From the NCBI GenBank assembly GCA_910579275.1, contig CAJTTO010000061.1, positions 1 to 19,238 of the forward strand: a DNA stretch of 19,238 bases. The letters run 5' to 3'. The DNA comes from an uncultured Lachnospiraceae bacterium. GTDB lineage: Bacteria; Bacillota; Clostridia; Lachnospirales; Lachnospiraceae. Position numbers and translations under genes: made by a program. Positions 6,007 through 14,518 of the stretch are shown here, one piece after another (the first letter of the stretch is position 1; each line of letters opens with the position of its first letter). The notes below the pieces were generated by a model. It worked only from the letters and a program-made list of their open reading frames with translations, did not search any database and was not told the DNA's origin.

Positions 6007-7164
6007 CAGCTTTAACATTATTAATCGTTTTACTGAAGCATCAATACGCTCCTCGGAAATCGTGCCATTTTGCACGGCGGCAAGGACGCCCTCCGCCGCA
6101 AGCCGGAAATCTTCCGGCATAAGTATCACATCCACACCTGCCATGACTGCCGCCACCGCCGCCTCGTCACTCGCATACTGTTTGACAATGGCTCCCATGT
6201 TCATTGCATCCGTCACGATGATTCCATTATATCCTAAATCTTCTCGCAGGACTTCCGTTATCATCTGGTAGGACAAAGAACATGGCACATTGTCACCGGT
6301 TACGTTTGGAACTGCTATATGGGAGACCATCACGCAGTCAGCGCCCGCCTCACCGGCGCCTGCAAACGGAACCAAATCTGCCTGCCGCAATTCTTCATAA
6401 GTCTTATCGGTGTAAGCAAAGCCGTCATGTGTATCCGCCTCTGTAGCGCCGTGCCCCGGAAAGTGCTTAAACGTACTCAGGATGCCGCGGGCGTGCAATC
6501 CGTTGGAATACGCACTGGCAAAGCCTAGCACCGTCTCAGCATCTTTTCCAAAGGAACGGTTTCCAATCACTGTATTTCTCGGATTTGACAACACATCGGC
6601 ATCCGGCGCAAAATCCAGCGTAAAGCCCAGTTCGTTCAGATATGTGCCGATTGTGCTGCCTGCCGCATACGCATCCTCCGGCGTCACTATGTTCCCCATA
6701 GCCCCCACCTTAGGGACATCAAATCCCTTGTGGTTTCCGACGCGCGCAACCTTGCCGCCCTCCTCGTCAACGCACTGAAACAACGGCAGTCCCTCAATTT
6801 CCATGGCAAACGCCTGCATGCTTCGCAGCAATTCTTTTGTCTGTTCCGCGTCAGTCAGATTTTTAGAAAAATAGACCAGTCCGCCAACCGGACATTCTTT
6901 CAGGTAATTGCGCGCTGTCTCGTCAACTGACGTGACAACTGCACCGTTCGTCAGCGCCTCCGGCGTCACAATAAACATCTGGCAGACCTTCTGTTCTGTC
7001 GTCATTGAATCCAGCAGCGCTTCTGCCTGCTGCTCAAGCAAGGTTTCATCCAAAGCACATTCTGATGCACGTATCTTGTTTTCCTGCGCAAAACCGCCTG
7101 TCGCCAGCGCAAGAAACAGTATCGAGAATAAAGCCAAATAAAGGCTCTTTCTTATATTTCCCAT
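5992..7164 (-). CDS. nagZ: Secreted GH3 beta-N-acetylhexosaminidase (NagZ-type)
   Basis: The ATG start is preceded by GGAG at 7-8 bp. The 390-residue protein has a classical signal peptide (basic start, hydrophobic residues 8-22, cleavage after GFA near 26), so it acts outside the membrane. The GH3 TIM barrel follows, with signature KHFPGHG at 233-239, then the Asp244-Thr-His246 dyad that serves as acid/base in NagZ-type enzymes, and the nucleophile Asp319 in VTDAMNMG. NagZ-type length (single domain, no fibronectin-like part) supports action on N-acetylglucosamine linked to anhydro-muramic or muramic acid, i.e. peptidoglycan recycling or cell-wall trimming. It follows the hybrid sensor kinase by 63 bp on the same strand with no obvious promoter or terminator between, so co-transcription is likely. 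Its stop codon lies inside the terminator loop. Confidence 0.92.
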   Translation of the reverse strand: MGNIRKSLYLALFSILFLALATGGFAQENKIRASECALDETLLEQQAEALLDSMTTEQKVCQMFIVTPEALTNGAVVTSVDETARNYLKECPVGGLVYFSKNLTDAEQTKELLRSMQAFAMEIEGLPLFQCVDEEGGKVARVGNHKGFDVPKVGAMGNIVTPEDAYAAGSTIGTYLNELGFTLDFAPDADVLSNPRNTVIGNRSFGKDAETVLGFASAYSNGLHARGILSTFKHFPGHGATEADTHDGFAYTDKTYEELRQADLVPFAGAGEAGADCVMVSHIAVPNVTGDNVPCSLSYQMITEVLREDLGYNGIIVTDAMNMGAIVKQYASDEAAVAAVMAGVDVILMPEDFRLAAEGVLAAVQNGTISEERIDASVKRLIMLKLKNPR

Positions 7165-7227
7165 TACGAACGCTCCGTTTCACAACTATATTAATACTAT
7201 GACAGCACAATCCTGCGCATTCGCAAA

Positions 7228-10200
7228 TCACTTCACAAACTGCTTCAGAACAGAGATAAAGATGTCCATGTCAAGCGGTTTCGAGATATGGGCGTTCATT
7301 CCGTTCTTAAGAGCTGCTTCTTTATCTTCCTCCAACGCATTTGCAGTCATGGCAATAATCGGCAAATCCTTGACATCCTTTCGCTGCATGCTCCGGATTG
7401 TTCTCGTCGCCTCATATCCGTTCATAATCGGCATCTGTACATCCATCAGGACAACGTCATAATAATATTCCTCCGCCTTTTCCACCATCGCAACGGCATC
7501 GGTTCCATCCGGCGCCGACTCCACAACAAATCCTGATTCTTCCAAAATGACTTGCGCAATTTCACGGTTCAGCTCAATGTCCTCGACAAGCAGGACGCGT
7601 TTTCCGCTGAAATCCGCGAGCGTCCATGCAGCTGCCTCGTCTTCCTTCTCGACCAGATTGTTTGCGGCAAGGAGTGCGGACTTCAAATCGGACATAAAGA
7701 GCGGCTTTGCGCAGAAAGCGGTCACGCCGGCAGCCAGCGCCTCCTCCTCGATATCCGACCAGTCATACGCCGTCAGAATAATAATCGGTGCATCACTTCC
7801 TACCACACCACGAATTTTTCTGGCTGTCTCAACGCCGCTGGTTTCGGGCATCTGCCAGTCGATAATGTACGTGTGATAAGAGTCTCCCTCCTCGTAAGCC
7901 ATCTGTGCACGGTAAACTGCCTCCCTGCCGGAAGTCGTCCACTCGGAACGCATTCCGATTTGTTTGAGCATTTTGCTCACGCTGTCGCAGACATGGAAAT
8001 CATCATCCACAACCAGCGCGCGCAGACCGTCAAGCTCCTTAATCTGCTCTGCATTTTTTTCAATATCCTGCAGCCTGAGGGAAATTTCCACCGTGAAGGT
8101 GCTGCCCTTTCCAACCTCACTCTCAACACTGATTTCCCCGCCCATCATCTCAACAATATTCCTTGTAATCGCCATGCCAAGACCGGTTCCCTGAATGCCT
8201 GACTGGGTTACTGTCGACTCACGCTCAAACGGTTCAAAAATGTGTTTCACAAACTCTTGGGACATACCGATGCCGTTGTCCTTGATGATAAAAATGTAAT
8301 CCCCATATCCGTGGCGGAATGTTGTCTTCTGCATAATCCGAAACGCGATGCTTCCTCCTGCCGGCGTGTATTTAACCGCATTGCTCAGGAGATTGATAAA
8401 CACCTGATTGAGCTTCAGGGAATCTGCCACCACGTCCTCATTTACGATCTCAAATGTATCAATAAACAGCTCAAGCTGCTTCGCTTTTACCTGTGGCTGA
8501 ATAATGTTCACAAGGTTGTGCATCAGCTCGGAGATATTGCAGTCCTGTTCCTTAATCTGCACCTTTCCGCTCTCGATTCTGCTCATGTCCAGAATGTCAT
8601 TAATCAGGCTCAGCAGATGGTTGCTCGAAGACAAAACTTTCTGAAGACAGTCCCTGACCTGATCCTTGTTGTCAATATGGCTGACCGCAATCGTGGTAAA
8701 TCCTATAATCGCATTCATTGGCGTCCGGATGTCGTGGGACATATTTGACAGGAATGTCGTTTTTGCCCTGTTCGCATGCTGCGCCTGCATCAGGGCATCC
8801 TGAAGTGCCTGTGTCTGCTCACGCTGCTTTCTGACGCTCTCCGTAACTTCTTTTTTTACAACCATTACCATCGTGTCGCCCGTGCTGTCATCCTGCGTCA
8901 TAAGAAATGACTGCCGCACACAAATCTCCTGTTCATTCGTGTCCACGCCCCAGTACTCGACGCTTACTTCGGATTCGCCCCGCGCAAAACAATCCTGCAG
9001 ATGCGCCAGATTGACTATCGTGTCATAGTCCTCAAGCGATTCCCTCGCGACATATTTCCGGCAGCGCTCAAACCACTCGGAAGCCTTGCATGGTACTGTC
9101 AGACCCACTATTTCCAGCATGGAAACCTTCTCACCGTCAATTGTACGCATGATATCCTGTTCAATCCTATCCTTTGTGAGGTTGAACTCAAACGTGCACA
9201 TCGCATTGGACGTAATGGCAATCTGATATTGGCGCTCCTTGCGGGTTGCCAGCGATATCTGTGCCTGAATCATCAACTCTTTTTCTTTTATTTCTGTAAT
9301 ATTCTGCCGGATAATCAACGCTTTCACTGCTTTTCCGTCTTTTCTTTCGAGACAGATAATATTCAAATGTTCCCACTCTGCCTGACCATCCCGCATAACA
9401 TGGCGCTCAAAACGCATGTCATTCTGTTCTGACAACGCACTGATAACCGCCTGTCGGCTCAGCGCCTGCGCAAAAGCCTCCCGCTCGCTCTCATCCGCCA
9501 GAACCGCACACATATGCTCTACAAATTCTTCATATCTGCCCGTCGCGTTCAATGCCTTATCCTCTGCCCGCGTCCCCGCAAGATACTGGTAAATATCCTG
9601 CTCAAGATCAACAAAGGCAAAACGTGAAAACAGTGTCGTAACGCCCCTGATAATGTATCCCATCTCCCGATTTTCATTTTCCAGAAGTTTTTTCTCACGT
9701 CCTGCACGGATGAGGAGTATCACTATATAAATGACAAATAGTCCAATGAGCATCACTTCCAGACGGATTCCCACTACATTTTCATCCCGTATCATACGCT
9801 GCGTAACACTTTTCGGAAAAGTCTGCACCATGACAAAATCATTGTCCGGAAGCTCTATCACACAGACATTGTCTGTTTTGCTGCCTGTGTCACAAATGAA
9901 GGAGCCCTCGCCGCCATGCTCGAAAATTGCCTTCGTCTCACTGGCTGCCTTGTCATCAATCACACCATTTGCCACCAGCATCTCAATCAGGTTTTCCTGA
10001 TAGACATTCCCGTTGGAGCTTGCAACCGCCCTTCCGTCCTGCGTGCACAGATACACATCCGCAGTCTCGCCAAAGTACGTTGTGGTCAGCATATCTTTCA
10101 AATATTCTTCCGCAAGATAGGAACCTCTCAAAACACCGATTATTTTTCCGTTGTACCGGACAGGTGCATAAAAGCTTACCATTGTCTCATTAAAAAAATA

Positions 10201-10617
10201 GGAGTCAAAAATGACTGCACTGCCACTCTCCCCCCGCATTCCATACTGATAATAGTCGCGGTCAGAAGCATCCGAAGTCCGTCCGTCAGAAGTATGGTTT
10301 ATTCCGGATGCGTCTGTAAAGAGCACCGCGTCAAACAGCGCATTATGTTCAATATCTTTTAACGTCTGCTCATCAATTACCGGCTGGCTTAACCCCTCTC
10401 CCACAAAATATGCATATGTAGTGATAAGCTCTAAGGCATTATTCATTTCCTCATTCACCCGAATCATTGTCTGGCGCGCCGAATCCGCCGCATAGTTCTT
10501 GTTGCGTATCTCAATGCGCCTGCTGTTCTGCGTGGAATACCAGAAAAATATTATGACGATAGCCGCCAAAAGAAACAATATTAAACTAATTTCTTGCAAT
10601 GATTTCTTTTTTTTCAT
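7228..10617 (-). CDS. Hybrid sensor histidine kinase with Cache-like sensor and two receiver domains
   Basis: I chose the ATG at 10615-10617 because AGAGG lies about 6 bp upstream; the longer frame starts 15 codons earlier without such a site. The 1129-residue protein has a membrane segment at about 12-30, an extracytoplasmic double-Cache-like region (with YYQYGMRG and SFYAPVRYNGKIIGVLRG) to about 265, and a second membrane segment around 280-300. Two PAS-like regions follow, then HisKA with His628 (SNMSHDIRTPMNAIIGF). The HATPase domain has an N box (NLLSNAVKYTP) and G boxes (DNGIGMS, GTGLGM). Receiver 1 has Asp920 (YIIDWQMP) and receiver 2 has Asp1059 (VVLMDVQMP). There is no Hpt domain or output domain, so signal must pass to a separate protein. 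It senses an extracellular small molecule and is likely co-transcribed with the cell-wall glycosidase. Confidence 0.92.
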   Translation of the reverse strand: MKKKKSLQEISLILFLLAAIVIIFFWYSTQNSRRIEIRNKNYAADSARQTMIRVNEEMNNALELITTYAYFVGEGLSQPVIDEQTLKDIEHNALFDAVLFTDASGINHTSDGRTSDASDRDYYQYGMRGESGSAVIFDSYFFNETMVSFYAPVRYNGKIIGVLRGSYLAEEYLKDMLTTTYFGETADVYLCTQDGRAVASSNGNVYQENLIEMLVANGVIDDKAASETKAIFEHGGEGSFICDTGSKTDNVCVIELPDNDFVMVQTFPKSVTQRMIRDENVVGIRLEVMLIGLFVIYIVILLIRAGREKKLLENENREMGYIIRGVTTLFSRFAFVDLEQDIYQYLAGTRAEDKALNATGRYEEFVEHMCAVLADESEREAFAQALSRQAVISALSEQNDMRFERHVMRDGQAEWEHLNIICLERKDGKAVKALIIRQNITEIKEKELMIQAQISLATRKERQYQIAITSNAMCTFEFNLTKDRIEQDIMRTIDGEKVSMLEIVGLTVPCKASEWFERCRKYVARESLEDYDTIVNLAHLQDCFARGESEVSVEYWGVDTNEQEICVRQSFLMTQDDSTGDTMVMVVKKEVTESVRKQREQTQALQDALMQAQHANRAKTTFLSNMSHDIRTPMNAIIGFTTIAVSHIDNKDQVRDCLQKVLSSSNHLLSLINDILDMSRIESGKVQIKEQDCNISELMHNLVNIIQPQVKAKQLELFIDTFEIVNEDVVADSLKLNQVFINLLSNAVKYTPAGGSIAFRIMQKTTFRHGYGDYIFIIKDNGIGMSQEFVKHIFEPFERESTVTQSGIQGTGLGMAITRNIVEMMGGEISVESEVGKGSTFTVEISLRLQDIEKNAEQIKELDGLRALVVDDDFHVCDSVSKMLKQIGMRSEWTTSGREAVYRAQMAYEEGDSYHTYIIDWQMPETSGVETARKIRGVVGSDAPIIILTAYDWSDIEEEALAAGVTAFCAKPLFMSDLKSALLAANNLVEKEDEAAAWTLADFSGKRVLLVEDIELNREIAQVILEESGFVVESAPDGTDAVAMVEKAEEYYYDVVLMDVQMPIMNGYEATRTIRSMQRKDVKDLPIIAMTANALEEDKEAALKNGMNAHISKPLDMDIFISVLKQFVK

Positions 10618-10693
10618 AAAATACCTCTTTAATAGTGAATTACGTTGAAAATGCATTACCAAAATCCCTTATGCTGTATTTTCTCCGCATATT

Positions 10694-10722
10694 ATTCTAT
10701 CATAATTTGGCATATTTCACAA
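10694..10722 (-). promoter_or_regulatory. Sigma-A promoter of the hybrid kinase
   Basis: On the minus strand, TTGTGA (10717-10722), 17 bp, TAGAAT (10694-10699), about 77 bp upstream of the start codon. Spacing is ideal and each hexamer has one or two mismatches. It probably drives kinase and glycosidase together. Confidence 0.7.
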
Positions 10723-10811
10723 GATATCTATCAGCCCTTTAAATATTTTTGGCGCATGATTCCCACTACTTTGATGGACGTCTGAACAGTAACACAGTCA
10801 GACAGAAATCG

Positions 10812-10873
10812 GCTGTACAATAAAAAACACTGCATCCCGTTGTATCGGGATGCAGTGTTTTTCATTGTACAGC
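10812..10873 (-). terminator. 62-bp palindromic terminator after the chemoreceptor gene
   Basis: Two 28-bp arms pair with a single A-C mismatch around the 6-nt loop TTGTAT. The inner stem AAAAACACTGCATCCCG (10823-10839) pairs with 10846-10862, and the outer stem GCTGTACAAT (10812-10821) with 10864-10873. T runs lie on both strands. It begins 7 bp after the minus-strand stop codon and ends the hydrolase/KASIII/chemoreceptor operon. The outer arms extend past the T run, which ordinary terminators do not need. Confidence 0.9.
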
Positions 10874-10879
10874 TGACTT

Positions 10880-12370
10880 TTACTCCTTGCCTGTTTCTTT
10901 TTCACTATGCAGCACATTGGAAAGCTTTTCCATTCCGGCCTGCATATTTTTCATTGACTTTACAATATTATCCAGCCCCGCAACCTGTTCTTCCGTCGAA
11001 GCGCTGATACCTTCCGTTGTGAGCACAAAATTTTTGGAACTGTCCTCTACGCGTTTCATGACGCCCAGCAGCTGTTCCTTAATGGCAACGATATCCTCAA
11101 GCTCCGACTTTAACAACTGCGTAATATCGATAACCTCCTCCGAGGATTCCAACATCACCTTGAAGATTTTTACTGTGTCCTCAAGCCTTTCGCTGGAAAC
11201 ATTCACAACCTCATTGTTGTGATCCATTACCTTGTGCGTGGATTCCACGGTCTCAATAATGTCCTTCAGAATCGCGTCTATTTTTCCGGTGGCATTCGAG
11301 GACTCGGTCGACAAGGAATTGATTTCGTCTGCCACAACGGCAAAGCCCTTTCCGGCTTCCCCTGCCCTTGCCGCCTCTATGGATGCGTTGAGTGCCAGTA
11401 GGTTTGTCTGCCGTGCAATCTGGCGGATGCTCTCAATAATGCCGCCGATTGCGCTCGATTTGCGTGAAAGCTCCTCCACGCCGTCCGCCGCGGTCTGTGT
11501 CGTCCGAATGTTTTCCTCAAATTTTTCTGACAGCGCATCAATCACCGAAAATCCCTCATCATTCTTGTTTTTCAGATTTCTGATGGTCTCTACGGTCTGG
11601 TTTACACGCTCCTCAGATTTTACAATCTTATCATTTAACTCATTAAAAATGGTCAGGCTGTCCTCCACCTCACTGATTTGTGAATCCGCACTTTCGCTAA
11701 TCTGCTGTGTGGAGGTGGCAATTTCTTCTGTATTGCCCTCAAACTCCTGCAGGGAATTGTATATTGCCTCTGACGATTCCTCCAGACTGTCAAATGCTGC
11801 CTGCACATTATGCAGGACATTCTCCGCCTGCTGCCCCTGATCCTCCACAATCTTGAACAGAACCGTAGTGCGGTATACGATAAAACTGCATGCGGCAAAA
11901 AGCACAATATAGACAATTCCAGTAAATATCCAGCCTATGACGCTATGAAGTTTCAAAAATCCTGCCGGAAACAGTATAAACATTCCGGCATTGACTATCA
12001 AAGTCACTCCGACGCTCACACGAAGCAGTTTCTGTGAATAGTATGGAACCAACAGCAGTGTCGCCACAAAATAATAATGGGTCAGACAGACATAACTGTC
12101 ACTGGTATCCGTATTACAAACCGCGGCAGTGATGGCTCCGATAATAGGCGGAATGCAGGCATATACAAACTTTGCATTCTTTCCCAACGGCTTTTCCAAC
12201 ACCTTTGTTATGACGGCACCTAAACCAGTCAGCAGGAAAATGCATTCCCGCAATCCACCGTTTAGAAATATCATGACAAAGCTAAATCCGGAAACTGCCA
12301 CGCCAAAAATATAAAGAAACATAATGTTATTGATAAGTCTTTCCTCGCTATTCGCTGATTGTGTCTGCAT
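10880..12370 (-). CDS. Methyl-accepting chemotaxis-type protein with six-TM N-terminus
   Basis: AAGGAG lies 8 bp before the ATG. The 496 residues start with about six hydrophobic segments (roughly residues 14-35, 40-57, 66-86, 98-115, 118-140, 145-170) in place of the usual periplasmic ligand domain, so ligand binding may take place within the membrane or at its surface. There is no HAMP domain. A long coiled coil follows, with the conserved signalling tip at about 312-350 (IRQIARQTNLLALNASIEAARAGEAG, stated here in part: LLALNASIEAARAGEAGKGF). This is the site of CheA/CheW contact in chemoreceptors. The gene begins 12 bp after the KASIII-like gene, so the two are co-transcribed. In place of chemotaxis it could signal to other kinases. 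The hydrophobic N-terminus is compatible with a lipophilic ligand. Confidence 0.9.
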   Translation of the reverse strand: MQTQSANSEERLINNIMFLYIFGVAVSGFSFVMIFLNGGLRECIFLLTGLGAVITKVLEKPLGKNAKFVYACIPPIIGAITAAVCNTDTSDSYVCLTHYYFVATLLLVPYYSQKLLRVSVGVTLIVNAGMFILFPAGFLKLHSVIGWIFTGIVYIVLFAACSFIVYRTTVLFKIVEDQGQQAENVLHNVQAAFDSLEESSEAIYNSLQEFEGNTEEIATSTQQISESADSQISEVEDSLTIFNELNDKIVKSEERVNQTVETIRNLKNKNDEGFSVIDALSEKFEENIRTTQTAADGVEELSRKSSAIGGIIESIRQIARQTNLLALNASIEAARAGEAGKGFAVVADEINSLSTESSNATGKIDAILKDIIETVESTHKVMDHNNEVVNVSSERLEDTVKIFKVMLESSEEVIDITQLLKSELEDIVAIKEQLLGVMKRVEDSSKNFVLTTEGISASTEEQVAGLDNIVKSMKNMQAGMEKLSNVLHSEKETGKE

Positions 12371-12382
12371 ATTCTATTCTCC

Positions 12383-13384
12383 TTAATATTGATATAAAAC
12401 CGTCGCGCATGTTGTCCCTGCGCCAACTGTCCAAAAAATCACGTAATCCCCGATCTGCAGCTCGTTCTCCTCTATCGACCTCGCATAAGCCAGCATCGGG
12501 CTCGTCGTTCCTGTATATCCGAATTCATCACCCACAAACTTGAACTTTGCCATATCCTCCTCCATATCCTCACTGGCATGGACAATATTTTTCAAGGCAA
12601 GCTGTGAAAAATAATATCGCTTGATATCCTCTTTCTTCAGACTGTTCTTGAACAGCAGTTCTTCCACCGATATCTTCGCACTGTGAAACGCACCCCCGAA
12701 GTCAAACGGAACCCACTTGACCAGTTTGTCCTTCGTCGGCAGGTTCTTTTCCCGTGTCACGGTTGACATTCCTTTTGCCGGCATAAGGATTTTATCGTGA
12801 TGGCTTGAATTCGTGTAAAAATCCGAGTCTATGAATCCCCTGTTGGTCGAGAACACATTTTCGATTACCATGGCACACGCGGAATCCGCAAAGTTTGAGT
12901 AAGGTACCACCTCATTGTACCTCACATACCGGTTCAGCTGGTCAGATCCAACCAGCAGCGCATACTTCACGTCGGGATTGCTTCGCATCAGCCTTGCAAT
13001 CTGATCGAGCGCAACCACCATGCCTGCGCAGTTCGCATTCAAATCATACACGGCACACTTTTGCCCCGCGCTCAGCATAGAATGCAATTTCAATGCGTTT
13101 GTCGGCGCAATATATTCAGGTGTGCCGGAAGAAAACACAATCATATTGATTTGTGAAACCTTCACATGTGTCTGTTCCAATACCTTAAGACTCGCCTGAT
13201 ACCCCATCGTCAGCATATTTTCTTCATCATCATTTGAAATATATCTGCTCTTTCTTCCTGTCGCACGCAGCAGCCCCTCAATGTCTTTCCCCTGTTTTTT
13301 GAAATATTCTATAAAAAACTCATTATCCACCACATTATCCGGATGGTAATACGCAACTCCTTTAATGACCGCATTGTTTTCCAT
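12383..13384 (-). CDS. KASIII-like (FabH superfamily) acyltransferase lacking catalytic His and Asn
   Basis: The ATG follows GGCGG at 8 bp. The 333 residues fit the length and fold of 3-oxoacyl-ACP synthase III: GVAYYHPDNVV at the start, RATGRKSRYI, the nucleophile Cys119 in DLNANCAGMVVAL, and FADSACAMVIE. The C-terminal motifs differ from FabH. The HQAN motif is replaced by S260-Q261-L-A (in YYFSQLALKN), and the GNTS motif reads G292-T293-T294-S295, so both residues used for decarboxylation of malonyl-ACP are gone. Related divergent enzymes such as PqsC or CerJ transfer preloaded acyl groups to amines or hydroxyls without decarboxylation, so a similar reaction is likely. It lies between a hydrolase (38 bp upstream) and a chemoreceptor (12 bp downstream). 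The lack of FabD, ACP or other fatty-acid genes argues against housekeeping lipid synthesis. Confidence 0.88.
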   Translation of the reverse strand: MENNAVIKGVAYYHPDNVVDNEFFIEYFKKQGKDIEGLLRATGRKSRYISNDDEENMLTMGYQASLKVLEQTHVKVSQINMIVFSSGTPEYIAPTNALKLHSMLSAGQKCAVYDLNANCAGMVVALDQIARLMRSNPDVKYALLVGSDQLNRYVRYNEVVPYSNFADSACAMVIENVFSTNRGFIDSDFYTNSSHHDKILMPAKGMSTVTREKNLPTKDKLVKWVPFDFGGAFHSAKISVEELLFKNSLKKEDIKRYYFSQLALKNIVHASEDMEEDMAKFKFVGDEFGYTGTTSPMLAYARSIEENELQIGDYVIFWTVGAGTTCATVLYQY

Positions 13385-13422
13385 ATGTAATTCCGCCTTT
13401 CTGCAATAGACACTAACAGGGA

Positions 13423-14208
13423 CTACATTTCAGAACCAAAATGAATGAATGAAACAATCTTATCTTTTATCATTTCTGTATCTTCAAAGATTGCACTGTG
13501 CCCTTTGTAAGGTACCATAAGCAGCTGACTGCCTTCTATTGCCCTCCATGTCTCAACTGCCGCCATCGGCTCAACAATGACGTCGCTGCTGCCATGTACC
13601 ATAAGCGCAGGAATTTTGATTCCCTTGCACGCCTCAAGGTTATTGTAGGCATTGGAAACCATCAAGTCCATGTAACCTGTCGCATCCGGTGACTTTGTGG
13701 CGATAAACAATTCTTTGATCTGTGTCTTGACCTCGTCCGTGGTGTCGGGGCCAAACAGCGCGTCCAGAATGTCCTCTGTCTGAAATGATTCCATCGGCAT
13801 CGCTTTCAGGTCGTCCACCAGAGGCGTATAATTTTTCAAATCGGCGCCGCTGCTGAGCAGCACAATACCGGCAAGCTTTAGATTTCCGCGGACAGCTACT
13901 TCACAGGTAATCGCACCGCCCATTGAGTACCCCAGCAAAATCACCCGATCCGTGACAATGTTTTGCGCTCTCAGCTGGCTTACCGAATACTCCACGTCCT
14001 GCGCAAAACCGCTTATTTCCTCCGGCTCTTTTTCATCCGACTTTCCATGACCCGTTAAGTCAAAAACAATGCAGTTATACGCGCTGAATGCACTTGCAAA
14101 TGGGTGCATCCCTCCCATGGACATAGTAGAACCATGCAGAAAAACCAGCGTAGTACTGCTTGCATTATCTCCTATTCTCTCATATGGCAGAATTTTTTTT
14201 GTTTCCAT
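13423..14208 (-). CDS. Alpha/beta hydrolase
   Basis: The ATG is preceded by GAGGGGG at about 8 bp. The 261 residues show a complete alpha/beta hydrolase active site: the oxyanion region LVFLHGST at 21-28, DLTGHGKSD at 50-58, nucleophile Ser95 in the elbow GYSMGG, acid Asp209 (VHGSSDVIV) and His237 (YKGHSAIF). It has no signal peptide or membrane segment, so it is cytoplasmic. The motifs resemble carboxylesterase, thioesterase or C-C hydrolase members; the exact substrate cannot be read. It is the first gene of the operon with the KASIII-like enzyme, so thioesterase or esterase action on that enzyme's substrate or product is a reasonable inference. A TATAAT box lies upstream. Confidence 0.9.
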   Translation of the reverse strand: METKKILPYERIGDNASSTTLVFLHGSTMSMGGMHPFASAFSAYNCIVFDLTGHGKSDEKEPEEISGFAQDVEYSVSQLRAQNIVTDRVILLGYSMGGAITCEVAVRGNLKLAGIVLLSSGADLKNYTPLVDDLKAMPMESFQTEDILDALFGPDTTDEVKTQIKELFIATKSPDATGYMDLMVSNAYNNLEACKGIKIPALMVHGSSDVIVEPMAAVETWRAIEGSQLLMVPYKGHSAIFEDTEMIKDKIVSFIHFGSEM

Positions 14209-14268
14209 CTTGCATTCCCCCTCGGTATCTTATATTTTTTCTTCTTTTAAGCTGCCTTTATAGCTAAT

Positions 14269-14297
14269 ATTATAGTACCATAATATTCCAAACAAAG
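14269..14297 (-). promoter_or_regulatory. Likely promoter of the hydrolase/KASIII/chemoreceptor operon
   Basis: A perfect TATAAT on the minus strand (14269-14274) lies about 60 bp upstream of the hydrolase start. The -35 region is weak: CTTTGT (14292-14297) at 17 bp or TTGTTT at 15 bp. The position and the perfect -10 support it; the poor -35 suggests an activator or moderate strength. Confidence 0.5.
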
Positions 14298-14334
14298 AAA
14301 GCTTTTTTTACAAAAAACGCCTATGTCTTTTCTG

Positions 14335-14480
14335 AAAATTGATGCACTTTTACAAATCGCGGGTCTGCTAATTTCCTTACGCATCCCTGCGCAATCGAGT
14401 AGGGAAAAGCATTCTTTCCCGACTCGCCGCGCCCCCATGCCCCGCTTCTGCGGCATACTTCCTCTGCATGGGGCTGCGCA
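14335..14480. repeat. Multi-hairpin intergenic element, probably a dispersed repeat
   Basis: Between the hydrolase promoter and the next remnants lies a GC-rich block in an AT-rich region, made of stacked hairpins. One is 14396-14426 (CGAGT and GGGAAA arms with one unpaired base on each side, 7-nt loop). Another is 14433-14473 (CCCCATGC/GCATGGGG) with a small GC hairpin inside. Overlapping open frames in several frames on both strands are explained by the repeat structure and not by coding. I have the impression that similar sequence recurs in Lachnospiraceae genomes, but could not check this. Confidence 0.5.
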
Positions 14481-14518
14481 TAAAAAGGCTGCTGATTATC
14501 TTTAAGATAACCGCAGCC
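14481..14518 (-). terminator. Hairpin with T run on the minus strand
   Basis: GGCTGC (14487-14492) pairs with GCAGCC (14513-14518), with a further TTATC/GATAA stem inside; on the minus strand it is followed by TTTTT (14482-14486). It overlaps the end of the radical SAM fragment and could terminate transcripts running through from the deformylase operon. Confidence 0.6.

Noticed and set aside
7552..8202. 216-codon plus-strand gene inside the hybrid kinase
   Set aside because: Antisense shadow of the receiver and ATPase domains, which show clear conserved motifs on the minus strand.
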